A stretch of DNA of 64,000 nt from Athripsodes cinereus (lineage: Eukaryota > Arthropoda > Insecta > Trichoptera > Leptoceridae): positions 3,893,122-3,957,121 of the forward strand of contig OX388327.1 in the NCBI GenBank assembly GCA_947579605.1. Reading direction: 5' to 3'. A model generated the notes under the pieces. The model was not told the DNA's origin. It ran no database searches and saw nothing but the letters and a program-made list of their open reading frames with translations. The position numbers were made by a program, and so were the translations under genes. This document shows, one piece after another, positions 47,858-58,175 of the stretch (its first letter is position 1; every line of letters begins with the position of its first letter).

Positions 47858-48165
47858 TTCTTCTCTTAATCAATTTGCCGATAAAATGCCCAAGTTTTGT
47901 CTAACTATTTATCACAATCTGCTTACAAATGAAAGTATCCACCCAACACCCAGAAATAATATTGTTTACACGTACATTGACATAATTCAATGGATTTTTT
48001 TCTCGCTCTTGTCCATTGGACCGTGTCAGTCGCATTGTATGTATATAATACGATATTTCTGTATCGAACTAATCGCTGATCACGATATCTTTGACAAAAG
48101 ATTTTCCATGTTTTTGAGAGTGTTGATTTGATTTTATAGAAGTATTATTCTTTTCAAATATTCAC

Positions 48166-48390
48166 TGTGTCGGTGTTTAGGTAGTAGAATTCCATATCGA
48201 AATAAATAAAACATGCGTTTTATTCTACTAATGATTTACTTTGTGAGAGAGACGTCATTCGTCTTATGAGGGTTGATGAGAGGTCTTATGAGGGTTGAAG
48301 GAAGATTGACAATGTCCTCATAAAACGAAAGACGTCTCTCTCACAAATTAAATCATTAGTAGAATAAAACGCTTGTTTTATTCATTTCAA
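48166..48390. mobile_element. Palindromic insertion with hammerhead-like arms (copy 2)
   Basis: Homologous to the 2.7-kb palindrome over both flank (cactgtgtcggtgtttaggt) and arms. The centre is longer because a ...cttatgagggttga... segment is repeated. The right arm keeps UUGACAA, GAAA and GACGUC-UC. Confidence 0.6.
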
Positions 48391-48630
48391 ATAATTACGT
48401 GTTCTTTGAACCCTGTAGGGTTACTCATAATACTATCTAAATACGATCTTAATCTTGTCTTAATCTCAACCCTACGTAAAAAAAATACGTGCATGCCAAT
48501 CTCGCGTTATCTGAGAACAATCGTTTTCAACATTTGGATGAGCGTCATAATGTGACATATTATCTATAAGGGCTTGTTTGCGAGATGTCTGTATGAGATC
48601 GACTGAATGTATATAGGTATAAAAATATCA

Positions 48631-49204
48631 TGTGCATGGTTTGGATGTTTGATTATTTGTGTGATTTTTGCTGATTCAACTGATAATATGTATCAAACAT
48701 CTATTGTGCACCTTAATAATAAATAAATAAATAAATAACCTCAAGAATTTACCAGACATTAGTGCATGCATTAATATTAGTGACATTTCGAATGTTTTTA
48801 AAGGAGCATCCTACAATGCATTTAATCGAATAAATATACATATTTATAAGAATTGTATTACATATTATATACATTTATTTTACCCGTATAACTATTCTTG
48901 ATTCGACACATTAATTGTAATTTTTTTGTTATGTTGTTGTTCTCTATTCTGATTTGATTGTAAACATGTTAAAGGCTAACGCCGTGAATATATGTAAATA
49001 AATAAATAAATGTATCTATAGATGTTGTGTGCATGGTTTGGATGATTGATGATTTGTGTGAGTTTTGTTGATTTAATTGATAATAATATGTAACAAATAT
49101 CTGTTGTGCACCTCAAAATAACCTCAAGAATTTATCAGACATTAGTGCATGCATTAATATTGTTGAGACATTTCGAATGTTTTTAAAAAGTGTCCTACAA
49201 TGCA
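48631..49204. repeat. Local direct duplication, about 180 bp
   Basis: 48631-48820 and 49028-49204 are diverged direct copies (tgtgcatggtttggatg ... gacattagtgcatgcattaatatt ... gacatttcgaatgttttta). The first has an (aata)n insertion. The second is followed at 49226-49250 by an inverted copy of gagacatttcgaatgtttttaaaa. Confidence 0.7.
48890..49012 (+). repeat. LINE 3' UTR end with (taaa)n tail
   Basis: Contains cttgattcgacacatt and gttaaaggctaacgccgtgaatatatgtaaataaataaataaat, homologous to 12600-12785. It lies between the two copies of a local duplication. Confidence 0.55.
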
Positions 49205-49347
49205 AGTGCATTGGAGGATACTCTTTTAAAAACATTCGAAATGTCTCGATATTGTTACATATTTATTAGTCAATCCTTCTAAAATACATGTTAATGTCAG
49301 CCTGACAAAAAAACAAAAAGTGTATACTATACATACATACATACATA

Positions 49348-49752
49348 CCATCACGCCGCTTCCCTCGCGGGGTAGGCAGAAAGGATCGAGCGCCACTTTC
49401 TTCTATCCTTGCATACATCTTTCGCTTCCGTAACTGTCATACAATTCCTCATGCATGCTCTCCTGTTCAATGTGCTCAACACGTGACCGTCCTGTAGGAT
49501 TTGATTGAAATGATCTTGCCATTTAATCCTCGGACGTCCACGTCTCCGAGCACCATTCCTCTCAGCCAAATATATCTTCTTAGTCATTCTGTCCTCATTC
49601 ATTCTTTCCACGTGCCCAAACCATCTTAACTTATTTAAATTCATCCTTGTTATTACACCAACTTTAATTCCACATTCCTTCCGTATATCACTGTTACGCA
49701 CACGATCTCTCAGACTTTTACCACACATCCTTCTCAACGATCTCATTTCCAC
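49348..49752 (-). pseudogene. RTE-like LINE tail, family R (133 codons open)
   Basis: Reads MEMRSLRRMCGKSLRDRVRN, then LRWFGHVERMNEDRMTKK, GRPRIKWQDH, and ends ILSAYPAREAA. The LRWFGHVERM plus RRGRPR signature is the C-terminal hallmark of one RTE-type LINE family, repeated about ten times in this window. 5'-truncated; a family A SINE tail abuts it. Confidence 0.75.
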
Positions 49753-49758
49753 TGCATT

Positions 49759-49832
49759 TTTTTTTTTAAAAAGATATATCTGGGTTTTGTTATAAACCCA
49801 AATACAACCTTATACACCTTTCACAGTAAGAA
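49759..49832 (-). repeat. Family A SINE tail fragment
   Basis: Oligo-T, tail hairpin and cacctttcacagtaag only. It abuts the start of an RTE-like LINE fragment on its left. Confidence 0.7.
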
Positions 49833-49907
49833 CCCAAATTTATGCCACTTTCATCCTTCCTTAACCATGTCCACGTCTCACTTCTTCTTCTTCTTCTTCT
49901 TATGGCC

Positions 49908-50114
49908 TTAAACCCGGACTTCCAGCTCACTCAACCATCGTACGGCTGCCTCCGAGGCGTCGTGTATTTCTCTCAGTCCCCCGTCAAAGGAATATAGGGG
50001 GCACTGCTCCACGATGTGGTCCATGCTCTGGGTTTCCCCGCATGGGCAGGTGGGTGAATCAGCCATCCCACTTGCATGTATACTATACACTTCTTGAAAA
50101 TTGATAAATTTCAC
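49908..50114 (-). pseudogene. LINE RT C-terminal remnant (C.CG..Q..HI..C)
   Basis: 68 codons including SPTCPCGETQSMDHIVEQCP, the same zinc-type tail of non-LTR reverse transcriptases; ends AAVRWLSELEVRV. Confidence 0.65.
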
Positions 50115-50589
50115 AACAATATTAATCTATTTTATCAATGTCTGATACCGTATTGGGTAAATTGGCATGCACGTATTTTTGACTGCTGTCACAGTTTAAT
50201 TTGTAAGCGTTGGGAGGCCTTTCAAACTTATTCCAATTGTGTTTTGCGTAATGTCGTCGCATTTTGTAAGAGATTATCAGATTTTTTTTGTCATATGAAA
50301 TCAGTTTCGCCCACTGTCAATGAGCGACCAACGAAAGCCCGTCGCATTCCTAAATATACAGGTCGATAATGTTACATAGTGCATATATGTCGAAGCAAAA
50401 CTGCACTATGTCAAAGCATTTTTGCCCAAAGTGATTTACGAACATAGTTTTATATTTCTCGAAATGCTCTTTTTGATGGTATTTTTACTTGTGTTGAAAA
50501 TTTTCCTGTTGTTCCGTCGGCCCGGGTGTTCCTCTCTCATATAATACACCGTTCCTATGACAACAACATCATAGCGCAGGGAATGTCGT

Positions 50590-50695
50590 GGGGAGAGGTG
50601 ACGCGATTGGCACAGAGACGCTCTGAATGGAGGAGGTTGGTTTCTGCCCTGTGCTCCCGAGAGGAGCGTTGAGGGCGATGAATGAATGAATGAAA
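50590..50695 (+). pseudogene. LINE tail (QRRSEWRRLVSALCSREER), copy 2
   Basis: Encodes TRLAQRRSEWRRLVSALCSR and stops, followed by a (gaat)n microsatellite tail. The matching 3' junctions of the two copies define the element's 3' end. Confidence 0.65.
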
Positions 50696-50882
50696 ATTTA
50701 TTCTAATTTTGTAATATTCTTAGATAGAGAAAATGAAAAAAAAATTCAACGTCATTTAAACTTAATATTAAAAAAAAGTAAAAACGTAGGAACAAATGTT
50801 AGTAGCAATGACCCACAATATTTTTTTGACAGTAATTGAATGCTAATTACTAACGTGTGAGAAACCAAATATGTAATTTTAA

Positions 50883-51030
50883 GATTACTTAAACCAGCCT
50901 AGAGCCAATTCGTAAGCCCTGGGACGCCTTTCTCACTTTTTCCGATTAGATTTTGCACAATGCTACACCGTGTAAAGGTGGTTCTTCAATCGAAATGTCT
51001 GATCAGTTTTGTCATCTGCGCATTTTTGTT
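50883..51030. mobile_element. Half copy of the 16.0-kb foldback MITE
   Basis: Matches the right arm of that element (gcctagagccaattcg, cgcctttctcac, ccgattagattttgcaca) and ends ttttgtcatctgcgc, which supplies the true terminus of the family. Confidence 0.65.
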
Positions 51031-51337
51031 TATTGTTGTTTATTGTTGTATATCGTCCTTAGACCAAAGTTTTTGGTACTTGGACTCGTCAATTTACAGA
51101 AGACAGGATCATACAATAGATTATATACAAAAAAAAATAAAATACAGAATCATAGATCAAAACACAATATCATTGCTAAGCAGAGTGTAAAGGGCTCTGT
51201 TAGCATTTCGTCAAACAGCATTCAATACAGATTCCATCATCAATCATCATAGATCAAATAAAAACAAAAAACATCAGGAAATTATTTCTGTGCCCATATC
51301 CAGTTACAAACAATAAAAAATAGTAAATATTCTAAAA

Positions 51338-51658
51338 CAGTGATTCTCAAAGTGGTCCAGGTTGACCCCAGGGGTCCACGAGAGACTTGATGGGGGTCTA
51401 CGTGACTAAAAAGTGGGGGTTCACGAGTCGTATATCAAGTATCGGATATTCGGTAAAAGCCCCAGATACTGACATAAACAAAAGTCGGTACAAATACCCG
51501 TTACAGAAAAATGTACTGTGAGAATGTATCCTTAAGAAAACCGAGGAATTTTTGAGATATTTCAAATTCCTATACCATCTCGTAATGAAGGGGGTCCACC
51601 GGAACCAGCAAATTTTTGAAAGTGGTCTATGAGAAAAAAAAAAGTTTGCGAACCTCTG
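51338..51658. mobile_element. hAT-like MITE, 321 bp, with target duplication
   Basis: Termini cagtgattctcaaagtgg and gtttgcgaacctctg, flanked by ttctaaaa / ttctaaac (7 of 8; centre TA). Internally it carries, in reverse, the same module as the 10.2-kb MITE (aaaccgaggaatttttgagatatttcaaattcctat). Confidence 0.7.
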
Positions 51659-52088
51659 TTCTAAACAGAAAAAATACTACTTGTGACATTGTGTAGTTTC
51701 GCCCTGATTTACAATATAATACTGTATTTTATTTAGTGGTAGCTTAACAACATTTAGTAATACAGAATAAGTATTCCGCGGATAAAATGATAGAAGTGAT
51801 TGTGTGAGATAGTAAACATGAAACATGTAACTATGTACAACGTAGAGTAATATCATAAATATACAGTCCCTGGCTACAATGTGCGGATCAATCAAAAATT
51901 AATTAATCCACAATGTTTCTACGACCAAGGTGTCGCGCCTTCGCCTCTTTTAAAGTACACCTCCGTCGCCAGTTCTGGATGTCAATGAGTTGTGTATTCT
52001 TAAAGTTCAATTTAGCGACCGATGGTTCTTGGTTCCATATTAATAATGTATTAATAAAACAAGATATATAGTTATTCCACTTTATAAA

Positions 52089-52136
52089 TTTTGCGAGCCG
52101 GCTTTCAAGAGCTTCCGCTCTCATCATCAGGCAAAA
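52089..52136 (-). ncRNA. Hammerhead ribozyme motif (type I), best copy
   Basis: Read on the minus strand from 52136: stem I 5' strand UUUUGC; core CUGAUGA (52130-52124); an extra U; stem II GAGAGC, loop GGAA, GCUCUU; core GAA with A15.1; palindromic GCCGGC (52102-52097); U16.1 (52096); C17 (52095); stem I 3' strand GCAAAA (52094-52089), fully complementary to UUUUGC. All catalytic-core positions of the hammerhead consensus are present and predicted self-cleavage is between 52095 and 52094. Stem III is so short that, as in Penelope-like element and retrozyme hammerheads, activity may need a dimer. The unpaired U after CUGAUGA is a caveat. Flanking palindromic sequence suggests a Penelope-like element end. 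Confidence 0.7.
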
Positions 52137-52221
52137 GTAAAGCGAAGCTTCATTACAAAGGTAGTGTATTTTACAAAATTTCATCCACGGAAGACTTCAT
52201 TGTAATGAAGCTTCACTTTAC

Positions 52222-52269
52222 TTTTGCCTGACGATGAGAGCTGAAGCTCTTGAAAGCCGATTCGCAAAT
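52222..52269 (+). ncRNA. Hammerhead ribozyme motif, inverted partner
   Basis: Same plan on the plus strand: UUUUGC, CUGACGA (52228-52234), U, GAGAGC-UGAA-GCUCUU, GAAA (52252-52255), GCCGAU, U, C, GCAAAU. The core is intact, but stem III has lost its palindrome (GCCGAU for GCCGGC) and one stem I pair is lost. About 85 bp separate it from the minus-strand copy, and the two arms share sequence beyond the ribozyme (gaagcttc and cttttgcctga). Confidence 0.55.
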
Positions 52270-52489
52270 TAATAAAGTCAACTGTAGACCAACTAAATAG
52301 GTACCTAATATCTTGTTTTATCAATGAATTGTGTATTCTTGTTTAGATACACCACCTAGCCATCAAAGCTACGATTTTTCTAGTTTTCTTTAACCTCTCG
52401 GATTGCCATTCGAAAGATTTCTTGAAATGCTTTTCTCACACGTTCGCTGCAAGTTTCCTAAATAAAATTGTCTATGGTAATAAGTATCA

Positions 52490-52912
52490 CCCCGATTTAT
52501 TTTCGCCACTTGGGATTTCTCGAAATAGAATAGATCTTTTACTCTTTTTTACTACTATTCGAGTGTCTTTGTGAGAGGCAGATGTTATATCTCGTGTAAG
52601 ACTTAACTTTTTTACTACTATTCGAGTGTCTTTGTGAGAGGCAGATGTTATATCTCGTGTAAGACTTAACTTTTTTACTACTATTCGAGTGTCTTTGTGA
52701 GAGGTAGATGTTATATCTCGTGTAAGACTTAACTTTTTTACTACTATTCGAGTGTCTTTGTGAGAGGCAGATGTTATATCTCGTGTAAGACTTAACTTTT
52801 TCAATTTCCACCCATCCAGAAAGTCTTGTCTTCATTGGCTCAATCAGGACAGCTTATGATAATGTTAATTTCATGAAGTTTGTCCAATGGCTACTCCACT
52901 TGTAGTGATCGA
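52490..52912 (+). repeat. Family B relative containing a 4 x 63-bp tandem array
   Basis: The flanks (ccacccatccagaaagtcttg and atggctactccacttgta) match the second half of family B. The array unit (actactattcgagtgtcttt ... agacttaactttttt) contains the family's cgagtgtcctgtaaaaggcaggtgtt block in diverged form. Confidence 0.6.
52551..52801. repeat. Tandem array, four 63-bp units
   Basis: Four head-to-tail units at 52551, 52614, 52677 and 52740, almost identical (unit 3 has gaggtag where the others have gaggcag). Because 63 is a multiple of three, the minus strand stays open in two frames, giving repeating peptides such as KKLSLTRDITSASHKDTRIV; I regard these as chance frames. Confidence 0.9.
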
Positions 52913-52999
52913 TTTATTTTTATTTTTAGTGCCGTGTGATCATTATGCTGTGGTCAGCGACTGTATGTTGTATGTGTATTAAGCACTGTACTTATTATT

Positions 53000-53935
53000 A
53001 CAACCAGTAGGTACGTTATGATATTAGCAAATCGGTCAACAGCATTACACCAGTCATTGTATATACTGTAGTATTATAATGGTTTGTCGATATTATGAAT
53101 ACATGCGGCATGTCTGTCAGTCAGGTGTATAGGGCACAGTATCGCTGTTGTTTCTACTTACTAATGATGTTATACTGGTTCTAGAGGCATTTTCACTATT
53201 TGCAATTTAGTGTACCTAGTTGTTCAACTATTCTTTCCCTTTTAATATGTCCCTTGAGAACATATCGTGGGCTCAATACTACAATTAGACAACTCAAAAT
53301 CAATGGTTTTGGGATAGTGGATAAATCTTGACATAACACTCAGAAAGATAGTAATTAATATGTTATATTTTATTGAAACACTTTGATTACAGTACAAGAA
53401 AGTATCTTAATTCATAATTATTACTAGAAATTACTCAAACATTAAAGGCAAACATCAGGAATACTACATAACTCAAAATCATCAAATTTGAGATCTATTG
53501 AGCCCACGATATGGTGAATTATTTTCATTAAAAACACCTGTATTGTGCCATGTGACCTAAGCACTTCTCCACACGATTTTCCTTAACCGGGCCTGCAACA
53601 CCAGATTTTTTTTATACCAAATGGGATATCATGTCCAGCATTGTGAGACGCGAAGGATTTCTACTCTTTGCCCTCCGGATGTTTCAAGAACAAACAACAT
53701 CAGCTCTCCCGGCATCGGGTCAATGTAAAGCATTTTTTTTATTCGAGAATAGGCTTGAGGTTAATCTTATAGGCTTTCTCCATGTCCAATAATGAAAATT
53801 ATTATGTTTCGGAATAAGAAGGTAATAAATTTGGAAGCCAAGAATTTGAGTAAGAGTGGAAATTGAATACAGCAATCTGTAACGAACATTCATCATACGA
53901 AAAGTTCAGTACCTATGTAATAAGTACGAGTATTA
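53000..53935. other. Intron 2 stretch, unassigned
   Basis: AT-rich. A weak inverted pair, aacatatcgtgggctcaata (53260) and tattgagcccacgatatgg (53498), suggests a TIR element of about 250 bp with non-coding interior. Confidence 0.4.
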
Positions 53936-53939
53936 GATT

Positions 53940-54045
53940 TAAAAAAAAAAGATATAATATCTGGGTTTTGTTATAAACCCAAATACAACCTTATACACCT
54001 TTCACAGTAAGCTACTAAAAGCTTGTGTCGTGAAAGGGGAAAATA
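53940..54045 (-). repeat. Family A SINE tail fragment
   Basis: Tail hairpin, cacctttcacagtaagc and tcgtgaaagggg present; tRNA-like head absent. Confidence 0.7.
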
Positions 54046-54832
54046 AAGGATCTAATTTTCTATCAACGAATGCACACAAGGTGTACCTATCTAGGCAAAT
54101 ACATATTTTTTCTATGGTGATTTGAACGTTATTGTATCATCGTGAAACTTTAGTTAACGACAAGTTGAATACTGGTCCCTGATGCTAGTCACTAAGTGTG
54201 AAGACTCTTCAAGTGCTTCTATGTACTTACAATGTTATTGATTTCTTTTAAAAACGTTATTTTTTGTTCTTTGTCTAGCAGTTAGACAGTTATTTTACTA
54301 TTATTACTATTTTAGTTTTTTTAGTTTCACGGAATCTGCGTTGTGTTATTATGTCTTTATATATTAATGTTTTTCTTCTGGTTTTCTGTTATTTGTTACG
54401 ACTAGCTTCGGACCTGGCTTCGTTTGGGAATAAAGATGAAATTGAAAAAAAAATTGCGGACATGGCAACCTTTCTGAATACGTTGGATTAAGCATCTTTG
54501 GATCTATAAAGCCAGGTTTATTTCAAAAAAAAAATATTTTACAGATTACAGTAAATATTTGATTTTTATCACGAAAAAGAGCGCACTACACTTTAATGTA
54601 TTTGAAGAGTACCACATCTGTGGAGCGACCGATAAAGAGTGATTTTTCGTTCACTCCACAAAGCCCTACTCAGTGGAGGTCACTCCTGGTGACAGTATTG
54701 TATTTATTATCACCAGGGCTCTATGTTGCTTGTGATAATGATGTAAAGCACGCATCACATCCACTGCAGAACTATTCTATGTGAATTATTCAGGTCGATT
54801 AAATTCCGAAAAACAAACAGAAACATTCTGTT

Positions 54833-54905
54833 CACTCTGGGAATCGAACCCACGAACTCTCGCTTACAAAGTGAGTGAGTTAAACACTAGTTAATACCTA
54901 TTAGA
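54833..54905 (-). repeat. tRNA-like relic (SINE head or tRNA pseudogene)
   Basis: On the minus strand a near B box (GGGTTCGATTCCCAG) follows a plausible anticodon arm with loop TTTGTAA (TGT anticodon, as for Thr). The D-arm half is diverged and no acceptor-stem pairing is evident, so this is a SINE head or a decayed tRNA and not a working tRNA gene. Confidence 0.45.
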
Positions 54906-55059
54906 ACCTAGTTAATACCTATTTCTATTTCTAATAGGTATTAACTAGGTAGGTACGTGCACATGCTACACATAATATGTGAACTTCCTTTAGGAATACG
55001 TGATACAGGGTCTCGATACGAGAATGGTAAAGATCACTCTTTGAGCCCGGGCAACATTC

Positions 55060-55238
55060 GCATTTTTTTAAAAATATGATTCTGGGCTTTTGTTATAAAC
55101 CCTAATATAACCTTGTACACCTTTCACAGTAAGCCAAAAGCTTGTGTCGTTTGAGGGGAGTTTGCCGGCACCTGAGATCGAACCGCGGACCTCATGCGCA
55201 TGAGGCCGAGACTCTACCTTCAGGCTACCGATGAATTC
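55060..55238 (-). repeat. Family A SINE, near full length
   Basis: Body block and tRNA-like head (B box reverse of gagatcgaaccgc, A-box region ctaccttcaggctacc) are both present. The block cgtgaaagg is mutated to cgtttgagg. Confidence 0.75.
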
Positions 55239-55654
55239 CTCTGTATCATGCTCATCACATATCTTAGAAATTTTAGAAAGTTGTAGTTATATATTGCGAA
55301 ATAATCGATAATAATAAGAAATACCAGAATCTTGATACAGATATGACACAAACAGAAGCTATGATACGAGTAATGTTGCCCTGAGGGGAGCACTATAGGT
55401 TTAGCGACGGCACACCTGAGGTTTTGGTACAAAAAGAAATGATAAAAATAGGAATGTGCCTTCTTCTCCATTCAGTATCGTTAGATGCTTGAAAGGAATA
55501 TTAGGCTACCAAAGAAAGTACAAAAGTTCTTGAAGGCAAAAAAGTTTTTCCTTGTGGTCACCAAATCCGCACGTCCTACGGGTTCAGAAGTTAGACTACG
55601 AATAGCTACAAACACCTCATCTCTTTTCCTACTATGTAATATAAATGTGGGAGA

Positions 55655-56010
55655 GTGAGGAATGAGGATATTAGAAGAATGAGTGGATGCAAGAGGAGTG
55701 TTGTGGATAGAATGCGTGTAAATAAATTGAGATGGTTTGGTCATGTGGAACGAATGGAAGAGGAAAAAATGACAAAGAGGATATACTTGTCTAAAAGGAG
55801 GGGTGTGAGGATGCGCAGGCGTCCGAGAATTACATGGCTTGATAACGTTGATCAAATCCTTAAGGACGTCCACGTGTTGAGTAAGAGAAATTGGCAAACA
55901 TGTATGAGAAACTGGATGAATGTGGAGGAAGCGAAAGAAGTTTGTAAGGATAGATCTATATGGCGTTCCGTTCTCTCTGCCCACTTGGGATACGGCGTGA
56001 GGGAATAGAT
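55655..56010 (+). pseudogene. RTE-like LINE tail, family R (117 codons open)
   Basis: Begins MRNEDIRRMSGCKRSVVDRM, continues LRWFGHVERMEEEKMTKRI, and ends WRSVLSAHLGYGV; terminal DNA cttgggatacggcgtgaggg. Confidence 0.75.
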
Positions 56011-56363
56011 AGGTAGAACATTTCCATACTACACAAACAGACCCAAGTATTTACGAGAGTATTACATACATTGACTTGTTGTAACGATTATTGGCAAACA
56101 TCTATTAGGTACTATTATTATTAGTATTATTATGTATTGGTAAACTATTTTCAGTTATCTTTAATAGTTTTCACCTGCTTCAATACTGTGCGAGAGAAAA
56201 TAGCGAACTATTTTTAGTCTGTCTTTACTTACAACGTATCCGCTAAATGAATTCCTATACATTATACTCCATTGTAATGTACAGTTGAATTCTAACACTC
56301 GTGCCTGATTTTTGGGGAAATAACGTGAATTAGTGAGTGACGTTTCTCATTTCTTCTTCTTCT

Positions 56364-56672
56364 TTAAGTGCCTTGTCGGGTCCCCCCAACGTTGGCGATC
56401 ACCTCGGCTAACTTGTCCCTGTCCTGCGTTGCTCGGAACAGTTCTTCCACACTTCGGATGCTGGTCCACTCCCTTATGTTTCGCAGCCAGGACATCCATT
56501 TCCTACCGGGTCCTCGGCGTCCCTCAATTTTCCCCCTCAATATCAGTTGGACAAGGTGGTATTTTTCTCCACGCAGAACATGACCCAGATGTGAAACCTT
56601 CTGAACCTTAATGGTTGACAACAGCTCCCTGTCAACTCTAGCTCGTCTCAGGACTTCGGTATTGGTAACCAT
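56364..56672 (-). pseudogene. RTE-like LINE tail, same family as 37.7 kb
   Basis: About 100 codons homologous to the C-terminus of the 37670-38362 fragment: VSHLGHVLRGEKYHL, WMSWLRNIREWTSI, RATQDRDKLAEVIANVGGT. 5'-truncated. Confidence 0.75.
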
Positions 56673-57019
56673 TTAATTTCATTTAATCAGGGTTAACTGA
56701 TAAATGAAGGAAGCAAAATAAACATAAGGCTCCAACTTGATAAAGATGTCCACAATTATTATGGGACGAGAGCTGCTTCTCAGTTAAGTAATACAAATCC
56801 AACAACAAATAGAATTAATAGAGATGGATGATTCTTGTACTCGTCGATTAACATTCATACTAGAGATCCTGATGACCTCGAGAGATTGAGTGATGGGAAA
56901 TGCTTCGGAAGGCAGAACATTAAGAAGCTATTGTTGAGCAAAGAGCAACGATAATTCATACTTGTATTTGTGTGCCTTCTGGGACCAGCGACCTCGTTGC
57001 TGAAGAAGTTACTACTACT

Positions 57020-57365
57020 ACACCATCACGGGATATCCCACAAGCGAGGTACCCAGCAGAACAGCCGCACGCAAGAAACATGCAGGCCGTCTTCTCTGTG
57101 CCAATAAAAAATTAAGACTTTCAGGACGGGTGGTAAACCTCGTCGCTGAATTTGAGATTTATTTATTCATTATTTACTGTACATTGATTAAAATTACATA
57201 AAAGGCATACATTCAAATTAAATACAATCAATATACAGACGGCGAGTTTATCGCAAAGGCGCGATCTCTTCCAACTAACCCAAACATGTAAAATTTCTTA
57301 TTTTTTCGAACACTTGCCTTTTACAGGACCCTCGAAAACTTACGGAAAAGAGTGGGAGAGAGTGC
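57020..57365 (-). repeat. Family B repeat interrupted by a LINE tail
   Basis: Left part 57020-57158 and right part 57289-57365 are family B in reverse. About 130 bp of foreign sequence between them (tttatttattcat... to gcgagtttatcgc...) resembles a LINE 3' end in minus orientation. Confidence 0.7.
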
Positions 57366-57859
57366 TCACGGTTGCTGATGGAGTCTGTTGAAATAAATAA
57401 AATAAAATAACTTTAGACGTGTCTAGTTAGCTGAGTCGAAATATGTATCTAGAAATTATCTTGGCGAGTGTGGCTGCATTTTTGGTTAACCTGCCACGTT
57501 GAAAGCATCGGATTTAGGTCACGTTTAGTCTGAGTCTGTCGTTTATTCAAATCTTTTACTAATCCGTTCATAATAAATGTTTGAAATCCAGCTTATCTAT
57601 CGTTGTTCACTAATTCTATTATACAATATTGTTTCCACCTACTGTGTTGCCAGACAGAACCACAGTGGATTAAATTGTTGCTGTAGTAACGTTGGCAAAC
57701 TCAGTGTTGCCACATAGGGCAAAGATTAATAGCACAATGAATATTAGCTTTATGAAGATCCACCCATTCATCGTATTGCATTAGTTTTAGTTTTGGTGAA
57801 ATTATAAATTATGTATAATCTTCATTTTGACTGTAATATATCATATGATATGTGCTGAC

Positions 57860-58175
57860 ATTTTAATATCCATGTTCTTCTTGGGCAATTATTAGTCCCA
57901 CATAACTTAGGTGGGGTCTGCCTTCTTCGTCTTTCTGTGTGACATCACATTGAAGGAGATTCACAGACCGTCCGGATAGCGCAGAAAGCAGAAAGACATC
58001 GCAGTTCCGCACGCTCCACTTAACCACCTCCAGCCACCTGCGTTTGGCCCTTCCTCTAGACTTCTTACTCGGAAACTCTAGTGTTTGGGTCATGTTGCCC
58101 GTGGATCCTAAACGCGTACCCGTACCGTCCCAACCTCTTTTCCTGGATTTTTTCAGATAATTCACGTACATCTAG
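57860..58175 (-). pseudogene. RTE-like LINE tail (KRRWLEVVK)
   Basis: About 100 codons: KSRGRAKRRWLEVVKWSVRN, a typical RTE C-terminal motif, then LSALSGRSVNLLQCDVT. A partial relative (gaaggagacccaccaactgcc) lies at 756-800. Confidence 0.6.

Larger units (their letters stand above)
52076..52290. mobile_element. Inverted pair of Penelope-like ends
   Basis: Contains the two hammerhead motifs in opposite orientation, each preceded by gaagcttc and agtaaag-like sequence, with about 60 bp of unrelated sequence between the arms. No reverse transcriptase is present, so this is a non-coding remnant. Confidence 0.5.

Noticed and set aside
47565..48131. 188-codon plus-strand open frame
   Set aside because: It is largely the antisense shadow of the LINE RNase H-type tail on the minus strand (47453-47836) and has no motif of its own.
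52487..52835. Two overlapping minus-strand frames of about 100 codons with internal repeats
   Set aside because: They are the translation of a 4 x 63-bp tandem repeat; openness in two frames follows from the unit length, not from coding.
54833..54905. A functional tRNA-Thr gene
   Set aside because: B box and an anticodon-like arm are visible, but the D arm is diverged and the acceptor stem does not pair.
55481..55984. 167-codon minus-strand open frame
   Set aside because: It is the antisense of the family R RTE tail at 55655-56010; the plus-strand reading gives the recognisable LRWFGHVERM protein.
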